64,000 bases of DNA, taken from Gigaspora rosea (lineage: Eukaryota; Glomeromycota; Glomeromycetes; Diversisporales; Gigasporaceae). The position numbers and the translations under genes are program-made. The stretch lies in the NCBI GenBank assembly GCA_003550325.1, contig QKWP01000576.1, positions 190,652-254,651 on the forward strand, written 5' to 3'. Under the pieces are notes generated by a model. It did not search any database. It was given only the letters and a program-made list of their open reading frames with translations, and was not told where the DNA came from. Shown here piece after piece: positions 57,221-64,000 of this stretch. How positions within the stretch are numbered: position 1 is the first letter of the stretch; every line of letters starts with the position of its first letter.

Positions 57221-57671
57221 TTTTATTTATTATATTTATATATTTTTTTCTTTTTTTTAGTGACACTGATTGGTCTGCTTTTTTGTTCCAAGTATGTTGT
57301 GCAAATCAATTAGTGTACACTTTCATGAGAAAGGAAGCAATTGTTGCCAGATAGCTATAGATGTATTAATAGAAGAACTCAAAGTCCTATCTGATAATTT
57401 TTTGAATTAGTATTAGTTGAATGCTATGCATTACCAGTTTAGTAGTCCCATCTGCATGAAAGCTATAACCAGTGACATTTTTATTTAGAAGTAGTTGTTA
57501 TAATTTATCTATAAACTAATTTAGTAGCCCAGGAGTTGTTTTCCTTTATGCATGTTGCTATTGTTGGTATATATTGGTTAAGTACAGATATAGGCATATG
57601 CTTTTAAGGTGCATACAGGCATAAAATATCATTGGTTGTGTGTATAATCAGTAATGATCAGATAGGACCCT

Positions 57672-57890
57672 CAGGTTGATAGTACAGTGGTTAGCACTTC
57701 AGAGTCACAACCACAAGGTTGCGAGTTCAAATCCAACAGGTAGCAAAAACTCTGCCAGGCCAGATTGGAAATGATTTTTGAAAGAATTTCTGGTTAAAAT
57801 CAAGAACAGATTCATACAGAAGAATGCAGCCACCAGCATAGCCATGAGATCAGGAATGATCAAAAAAGGCATAATCTGTTAACAAATAAT
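57672..57890 (+). mobile_element. tRNA-derived SINE (head 57672-57745)
   Basis: The head has an A-box-like TGATAGTACAGTGGTTAGCA and a B-box-like GAGTTCAAATCC about 40 bases later, the spacing of a Pol III promoter in tRNA. The T stem pairs poorly and no good acceptor stem forms, so it is not a working tRNA. The body continues with CTCTGCCAGGCCAGATTGG. AATGATCA before (57654) and after (57855) may be a target duplication. Confidence 0.5.
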
Positions 57891-57949
57891 ATTAATATTG
57901 AGAGAGATTGCTTTAAGAACTTCATAAATTATCCAGCTTGTGTGTAATG

Positions 57950-59844
57950 TGAAATTAGGAAAATGCAAATACTGAAAAGTTGCAGATCCTATACCACAGG
58001 GCCAGGAACTAAGGCTCTCATATGACAGACTTATTAGAGCATAAGCTATCTTATAAGTCAGTGATATGTCATTATATTACATGATATCCCTGGTAACTAC
58101 TACCTATAGATTATATAAAACCATTGATCTCTACCTAGAATAATAACTTTGGCCTAAAGATGTAACAAATCTAAGAGTGTCTAAGAACCTTTAGGATAGC
58201 TAAGAGAAAAAAAAATCAGATAGCAATTTGTAGGATTTGGTTCTGACTAGCTGGATAGGTATAAAAGTACTATTGTCAGTTTTTTCAAAAGTTAATGTCT
58301 AATTTGTTGGAGTCAAATTGGTTGTTTGGTAGTAGCTCTCCTAGTTAGACCAAGCTATAAAATGCTAACATAGCTACTGCCCAAAACAAAAGATTAGTTT
58401 TGTTATTTATGTTGAATTACATTGACATGTGATTTGGGTTTTTGTTTATGGGTTTGTAAAAGTGTAAGCTTTAAATAGTTTTTAATAGTATATTTCTAAG
58501 GGTTGAGTCAAACTTGGGACAATCATGGTGCTTTTTTGTGTGATAGTATTTTAATGTTAAAAGGTATGTGGTAATAGTTGGTGAAATAACACTTTTATAA
58601 AAAAAGAATTTACTTTATTCGAGTTGAATAGATATATGCCATATGAAACTGTAATAGTTGGTCTATTGGTTGGTAGAAGCAAGTATTTTATAACATTTGA
58701 TTATTGCTTGTATGTCTTTTTAACAGGTTCTATATGTTGAGTATTTGTGCTGCTTGATCATTAAAAGTAGGTATAGTTCCAAAGGCATAATGTTATTGTT
58801 ATTGTCTAAGTTTGATGTTGGTATAGTAAGTATCTTTCTATTGTTGACTATGGTTTTAGTGATGGAATAAAGTATATAATTTTCTGAGATATTTGGTTAG
58901 AAATAGCGGGCTTGCAGATTGTTCCTGATGAATTCTTGGTATCTGTTTCTAAATAATAGATCAATGTAGTGATTGTGTGCTCTGGGAATATGTTCCAGTT
59001 TTATGCCAAAATTTCTATAGGCTTGTTAGTTGTAAATAAGTGCAATCAGATTATTAATATCTGGGTTTTTGCAGTATGCATAGTAGGCATTGGCATTGAA
59101 AATATTGTTAGTTTATATGACTAGCTTTTGTCTTTTTCATATTGAAGAAAAGGTTTTTATAGCAATTAGCATAGTTAACAGTTCTCATATTTGGATATTA
59201 GATTTGTTCAGGTCAATATTGTTTGACTATAAAAAAGCTATAAAGTAGTTGTAATAGACTACACCTCTGACTATGTTGGATGTATCTGTAATAGATTGAG
59301 GGTGCTTGGTTGGCTTTACTTTTGGTCTTGTAGTAAGTGAATGCCAGACTAGCTTTGAAGGGTCATTATCCACTATTGAAGTCACATATCGTCACTATGG
59401 TTATATGAATATAGAACTTTGGATTGTTGGGTAACTTTTGGGCTTTGATAAGTCTTTGAATGAATAGTCATCTCTAGAGATAATTTGATATGCCAGATGA
59501 GTAATTCTACAATTAATTAGAGGTCTTTTTGATAATACTATATTTTGCTTAACTACTGTTTTAGTAAAGTAATAAGTTTTTCTGAATTGAAATTAATATC
59601 ATTATTATTTGGGTGTTTAGTATTATGCCCAGGAAGGTTATGCTCATATATAGGTTTTTTAATTTTTCTTGTTTGTAAGGTAAATTAAGAATTTTGAGAA
59701 TGCATATAAATTGTTGGAGCTTGCATGTTCTGTTGGTAGAAGAGATTACAAAAAAGTCATTGATATAGTGAATTATTGCTATATTTCTTGGTAGAAGACA
59801 TCCTATATAATGGTATAAATGAAGTAACAGAAGATATCACCAGA
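57950..59844 (-). mobile_element. DIRS-like retroelement fossil, main part
   Basis: A broken tyrosine-recombinase retroelement on the minus strand. Read in that direction, the parts seen are a reverse transcriptase zone (about 59800-59600), an RNase H-like zone (about 59100-58950) and a tyrosine-recombinase-like zone (about 58500-58250). It carries many breaks, looks old, and lies in CpG-depleted DNA. Outer boundaries are not visible. Its upstream part is separated by the MITE at 59845-60124. DIRS assignment rests on part order and remembered family style. Confidence 0.55.
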
Positions 59845-60124
59845 CAGTGTTGTCAGGGGACAGCTTTGGACAATAGTTTGGGCAATTTTGGACAATCTTG
59901 AACAATTAAATAAAGTAAAATTACTTAAAATTTTATTAAGACAATTTATTTTAATTTTAACTAGAATGTATTTAGCATCTCAAAAAATATATAATCATAT
60001 ATGTTTTAGACAAATATAATAATTATTAAAGCCTGTATAAGCTTTGGACAATCTTGGACGCTTGGATATTTTGGATGTGAACAAGGCCAAAAAAGGCCTT
60101 GGACAGCCAGAACGTACAACACTA
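59845..60124. mobile_element. hAT-type MITE (YAGTGTTGT ends) in the fossil
   Basis: Ends CAGTGTTGTCAGGGGACAG and, inverted, TAGTGTTGTACGTTCTGGC. Flanks TCACCAGA (59837-59844) and CCACTAGA (60125-60132) match at 6 of 8. The word TTGGACA is repeated inside near both ends. It is younger than the retroelement it interrupts. The 61-codon minus-strand frame at 59995-60180 is not a gene. Confidence 0.75.
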
Positions 60125-60640
60125 CCACTAGATGCATTGTTTCCAAAGCTAGGACTTGTTGAAGTATATGTTGCTACCATTGTGGAAGCTTATAGGATTT
60201 TGTCAACTAGATAGCTAGCAAAATTTTGTAAGTGTCTTTGATATAAATTTTTGAAAGTGTGCAATTGTTGCCAAAAGTTAATTTATTGAATTGCATGGGT
60301 TATGTTTTTGTATTTTGTAGCAAATTTGAGTTCGTCAATTTTGTTATTTATACAGTTGTCTAGAGAAGAAAATAGGTAGAGGATAACAAGTATTTCTGGA
60401 GTTTGTATTTTACTTTTTGACAAGACTATACAGTTTAATTTGAAAAGGTTACATAGTTGGTTGTCTATTTAAAATGGCTTGCAGATGCATTTGTTGGCAA
60501 GTTTATCTGATATATAAAATGCAAATGCCTTCCTTAGGTGCTGTGCTAATTAATTGGAAATTGTTTTGAATAAGTTGCACATGTTCGCCTTTAAAGTTAA
60601 ACCTAAAGCCTTGTTAAATATCATTAATAATATAATTAAT
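60125..60640 (-). mobile_element. Probable upstream part of the DIRS-like fossil
   Basis: Continues the CpG-poor texture on the other side of the MITE. No part can be assigned with confidence. Confidence 0.3.
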
Positions 60641-61500
60641 AAAAAATAGTTAAAAAACTCTTTCTGTTAATCACTTGTACACAAAATTTTCAAACTTAAT
60701 TATTTAAAAAATCCTTATAACTTTATAATTTATTAAGTTAACCTGGCTTCTACTTTTAAATAAACTTGTTCTACTCTTAAAAATATATATAATATTAAAA
60801 TTTCATTGCAAAATTCCTTAAAATTATCAAGCAAAGGCCCTTTGGCCTAAAATTGTATTTTTTTTTAAAATACATTTAAAACGGCCTTTTTAACCTAATT
60901 GTAAACTAAGAGAAAGTTAAAGAGCACACTTTTCTCATCACAACAAGCTATATTTCAAGCTTGTAGTCCTAAAACTAACTGAGATATACTTAAAAAAACC
61001 TTTAACTTTTCTATACTTTTTTTTATTTTTTATTTTTTTTATTTTGGTCTTTTTTAACTCTACTACAAAAATACCCCTATAGGCGTTTTTAGTGTAACAT
61101 AAAATCGTGCTACCCACATTTTTAATAACTTGAAACTAATTGGTTTTCAATTAATTAAACAAATTATTAATTAATTTAACACAAGGCAAATATTTACCCC
61201 TTTTGTACCCTTTTAATTTATGCAAAGCACGTTACCTAAATTATACAATCTTGCATATCTTGTGTAACACGAGACTTGTATAATACGTGACTTGTGTATC
61301 ATGTGATATAAATAGCATGTGACTTGTATAACATATACTTGCCTAGTTGGTATTACATTATACAAAACAACTTATATCTCTTTGTGAAGCTCTCAATAAT
61401 CCCTACCTTATTATTCTATTTATTAAATTTATTCTTTGCTCAAATAACCCTAAATATAAGGGAGATGGGGGTATTGTGGCCAGGGGGGTATTGTGGCCAA
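60641..61500. other. Gene-free AT-rich stretch
   Basis: Nothing recognised. At 61467-61500 GGGGGTATTGTGGCCA is repeated in tandem. Confidence 0.35.
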
Positions 61501-61504
61501 TCCG

Positions 61505-61623
61505 TATATCTTGTGATCTAGTGATCAGAATCGGATGAATTTTATACCATTCGATTCGTCTCATCGAGACGAATCGAATGGTATAAAATTTATCTGATTC
61601 TGACTGCTACAACGTAAGATATC
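61505..61623. repeat. Long hairpin, 36-bp near-perfect arms
   Basis: The inner arms 61527-61562 and 61566-61601 (AGAATCGGATGAATTTTATA and complement) meet at CGTCTCATCGAGACG. Weaker pairing extends outward to ATATCTT / AAGATAT. Possibly a small foldback MITE. Confidence 0.7.
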
Positions 61624-61785
61624 ATTACTCAAGCAAATCACGAGAATTCTTTATTTAAAGTTTTAATATAAAATACACGTAACATGGTAAAAACAGGTTT
61701 CTGTACTAAGTCAATCGACCCTTCACTTTCGTGAAATTCAAATAACTTACTATTAAGTACTTTTAAAAGAAATGAAAGCATTATA

Positions 61786-61959
61786 CAAGTCACTCTCGTC
61801 ATAGTGAACTCTCGTTATAGTACAGTGAAGATAAATGCAAAACCAGTCTATATAAAAATCCTCTCGATATAGTGAACTTACTAATAACTTCTTGGTATAA
61901 TGAAGTTTTTAAAAATTTTATTATGGAACGGATCACTTCACTATAACGAGAGTGACTTG
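61786..61959. mobile_element. pogo-type MITE (CAAGTCACTCTCG ends)
   Basis: Inverted ends CAAGTCACTCTCGTCATAGT and CAAGTCACTCTCGTTATAGT, flanked by TA (61784-61785, 61960-61961). CTCTCGTTATAGT-type words are repeated inside. Non-coding. It stands 410 bp before a pogo/CENP-B-like transposase gene, though I cannot show that this enzyme recognises these ends. Confidence 0.85.
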
Positions 61960-61961
61960 TA

Positions 61962-62368
61962 ATAGTAACCCATTTTATATTTGCCTGTTATGTAAAAATT
62001 TCGATCAATAGTGCACGAACAAATTTGACGCGATAACAAATAAAAAATAAAATGATCTTACGCGAGTTATTTAAAAGCAAAATTATCTATCTCCACGTAA
62101 TTAAAAACTTGTAATGTTTCCTTTTTAAAACCTGCATTATAATACTATAATACTGTTAATAAAATAATAGTTAACACGTTACATAATCAAGTTCATTATA
62201 TTGTCAACCACAGCAATAGTCATTTCAACTATAAGGTGTAGAAGTCTAATTGAATAGTACCAATTTATTAATACCATTTAATATTCAATATTACTTAATA
62301 TTACAATATTACTTAATATTACAATTTTACATACTCGCTTTATTTTATTCCTCTAGTAGTTATATAAA
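61962..62368. promoter_or_regulatory. Upstream region of the transposase gene
   Basis: AT-rich, with tandem AATATTACTTAATATTACA words at 62285-62325. A left terminal repeat of the transposon that should carry the following gene was not found here. Confidence 0.3.
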
Positions 62369-64000
62369 ATGCAACAAGTTTCTGCTAATAAACATGATAA
62401 AGATAGTCAACGTAAAACAATCCTCGCGGCACTTAATGAGTACAAAAATTATCACACTAATTTTAAACGTCCCAATGTAAGCGCTATTGCAGAAAGCTAT
62501 GGAATTCCTAGAACCACTTTTCGCCGCGCAATAAAAAATGATAGCCCGCCTAATCGTCGGGGCCCACCTACTATTTTAAATGAGCATGAAAAAAACCAGC
62601 TCGTCAGATATTGCATTAACATGCAAAAGCTTGGGTTTGGTTTAACCCGGTCCGGTGTCAACCATTGTGTAATGGAAATAATGCGAAAAAACAAAAGACC
62701 ACATCCATTTGCTGATAATGGGCCAGGTCGGGATTGGTGGACCCGTTTTATGAAAGATCATCCTGAGCTTTCATTTTGCGTTCCCCAAGAGTTGTCCGAA
62801 GCTCGGGCACAAAGAGCAAACCCAGTTATTGTTAGAGACCATTTTAATAAACTCAAACAAATAATTGATGAAAATTCACTTACCGCCATGCAAATTTGGA
62901 ACATGGATGAAACTGGGTTTGTTCTTGTGCCCAAGTTGGAAAAGGTCATCGCAAAAAAAGGTGCACGTCAAGTCCATAAAGTTGCGCATGGAAATTCACA
63001 CGAACATATTTCTGTTGCCCCCACAATCTCAGCTGCCGGGTCGTACATTCCACCTTTAATTATTTACAAAGGTGTTCGTGTAATTCCTGGATTGTTAGAA
63101 GGTGCACCTCCAGGAACTGTAATGGGTTTCACAAGTACTGGATATATGCGCAAAGACCTATTCCAAATGTTCCTTACCCATTTTAACAACTCAATTCCGC
63201 CTACCCGTCCAGTTCTACTAATTCTTGATGGCCACAAAAGCCATATAAGCTACATGTGTGTTGATTTTTGCCATAAAAATGGAATTCTTCTTTATGCGCT
63301 TCTGCCCCATACGACGCACATTTTACAGCCTTCTGAAATTCCTTTCGCCAAATTAAAAAACGAATATGCAAAGGAATGTGACAAATACAAAAACTATAAT
63401 AATGGCAAAATAGTAACAAAACATACCTTCGCGAAAGTTTTGGGGCCAGCTTTTCTCGAAACCTATACACCATTAGCCATTTGTAATGCCTACAAAACTA
63501 CAGGAATATGGCCCTTTAATCCTGAAGCTATTAGTTCAGAACGCTTGGACCCTTCCTTGACAACAGAACGATTTGATATTGTACCTTCAAATAGCCAACC
63601 ACCTTCGTTATCCTCAGATAGTCAACCTCCCACACAATTGAATGAGTCGCTTTTACAATTGCCTACCCACCCGTATCATCTTCGCCTTACGCGTTCAAAT
63701 GCTCTCCTGTTAGAAAAAGAAAACGAGATTCTTTTAAGTGACAATAATTTTCTTAAAAATGAAAATGAAATATTAAAACTTCAATTTGCAGCAATGAAAG
63801 AAGAATTAGAAACTTATAAGAATCCAGGAACATGCTCTCTACGTTCTGCTCTCAAGTACCCGGTTCCTCAGACTTTACATGCCGAAGCACAAAAGGATCC
63901 CTTAGATCCACACGAATCCGAGTTACCGTTCCCTAAAAAAAGAAAAACACTTCCATTTTCGCGGCTTCTTACTTCTGAAGAAAGTTGGCAACAGCTAAAA
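62369..64000 (+). CDS. CENP-B/jerky-like DDE transposase (pogo group), open at window end
   Basis: 544 uninterrupted codons from ATG 62369 to the window edge. A psq-type helix-turn-helix covers residues 15-57 (RPNVSAIAESYGIPRTTFRR), a CENP-B/Tc5-type DNA-binding domain about 64-140 (GPPTILNEHEKNQLVRYCIN; GRDWWTRFMKDHPELSF) and a DDE_1 core about 165-385. Catalytic residues: D180 in WNMDETGF, D287 in LILDGHKSH, and E323 in HILQPSEIPF, where most pogo relatives have Asp. A heptad-rich, probably coiled segment lies at 446-485 and a basic KKRK at 523-526 may be nuclear targeting. GC is higher than in the surroundings and there is no decay, so it is the youngest or the only constrained gene here. 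It could be a live transposon or a domesticated copy. The start was chosen as the first ATG before the psq domain. Confidence 0.9.
   Translation, partial: MQQVSANKHDKDSQRKTILAALNEYKNYHTNFKRPNVSAIAESYGIPRTTFRRAIKNDSPPNRRGPPTILNEHEKNQLVRYCINMQKLGFGLTRSGVNHCVMEIMRKNKRPHPFADNGPGRDWWTRFMKDHPELSFCVPQELSEARAQRANPVIVRDHFNKLKQIIDENSLTAMQIWNMDETGFVLVPKLEKVIAKKGARQVHKVAHGNSHEHISVAPTISAAGSYIPPLIIYKGVRVIPGLLEGAPPGTVMGFTSTGYMRKDLFQMFLTHFNNSIPPTRPVLLILDGHKSHISYMCVDFCHKNGILLYALLPHTTHILQPSEIPFAKLKNEYAKECDKYKNYNNGKIVTKHTFAKVLGPAFLETYTPLAICNAYKTTGIWPFNPEAISSERLDPSLTTERFDIVPSNSQPPSLSSDSQPPTQLNESLLQLPTHPYHLRLTRSNALLLEKENEILLSDNNFLKNENEILKLQFAAMKEELETYKNPGTCSLRSALKYPVPQTLHAEAQKDPLDPHESELPFPKKRKTLPFSRLLTSEESWQQLK

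Noticed and set aside
57672-57745. Functional tRNA gene
   Set aside because: Promoter boxes are present, but T and acceptor stems do not pair; a SINE head is the better reading.
61324-61538. Two overlapping 60-odd codon frames
   Set aside because: They run across a tandem GGGGGTATTGTGGCCA repeat and into a hairpin; no coding signal.

Overview
The window is AT-rich eukaryotic DNA, almost free of host genes and packed with transposable elements in various states of decay. Three things suggest a Glomeromycotina (arbuscular mycorrhizal) fungus of the Rhizophagus type: the very low GC, and the style of the LINE (endonuclease-RT-RNase H), the BED/DUF659 hAT transposase and the CENP-B/jerky-like transposase, which resemble the families that fill those genomes. 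This is inference from composition and remembered protein style, not from a search. No rRNA, CRISPR or bacterial-type operon is present.

Layout. 1-5.9 kb: a hAT-type MITE, then copy A of a roughly 3.6-kb segmental duplication that carries a 93-codon small gene and a Mutator-type MITE with a 9-bp target duplication, then two large foldbacks. 6-16 kb: mostly gene-free; 6.1-9.8 kb is strikingly CpG-poor; an acidic open frame without ATG lies at 14.2-14.5 kb. 16-23 kb: truncated copy C of the segmental duplication with a broken small gene, a degenerate satellite of about 115 bp period, and a 1.3-kb TAGAGATGGG element. 23.4-28.5 kb: a gene remnant, an element carrying a tandem hairpin array, and a GC-richer minisatellite split by nested elements. 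29-36 kb: further MITEs, then copy B of the segmental duplication, where a hAT-type MITE interrupts the small gene and a hairpin-dense insertion lies upstream. 37-51 kb: a 6.7-kb LINE with poly-A tail and target duplication, and MITEs with CCCTATAA ends. 51.6-54.8 kb: a decayed hAT transposase gene with a recognisable intron. 55-61 kb: a second CpG-poor block with a tRNA-derived SINE and a broken DIRS-like fossil. 61.5-64 kb: a pogo-type MITE, then an open transposase frame running off the window edge; this is the only long intact coding region.

Working together. The only recognisable enzymatic proteins are mobilisation enzymes. The hAT transposase (now broken) and pogo-like transposase are of the superfamilies expected to move the short non-autonomous elements seen here (8-bp and TA target duplications respectively). 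The most novel item is the dispersed small-gene family (3 copies, conserved start, C-terminus, untranslated flanks and in-frame indels), for which I recognise no function.
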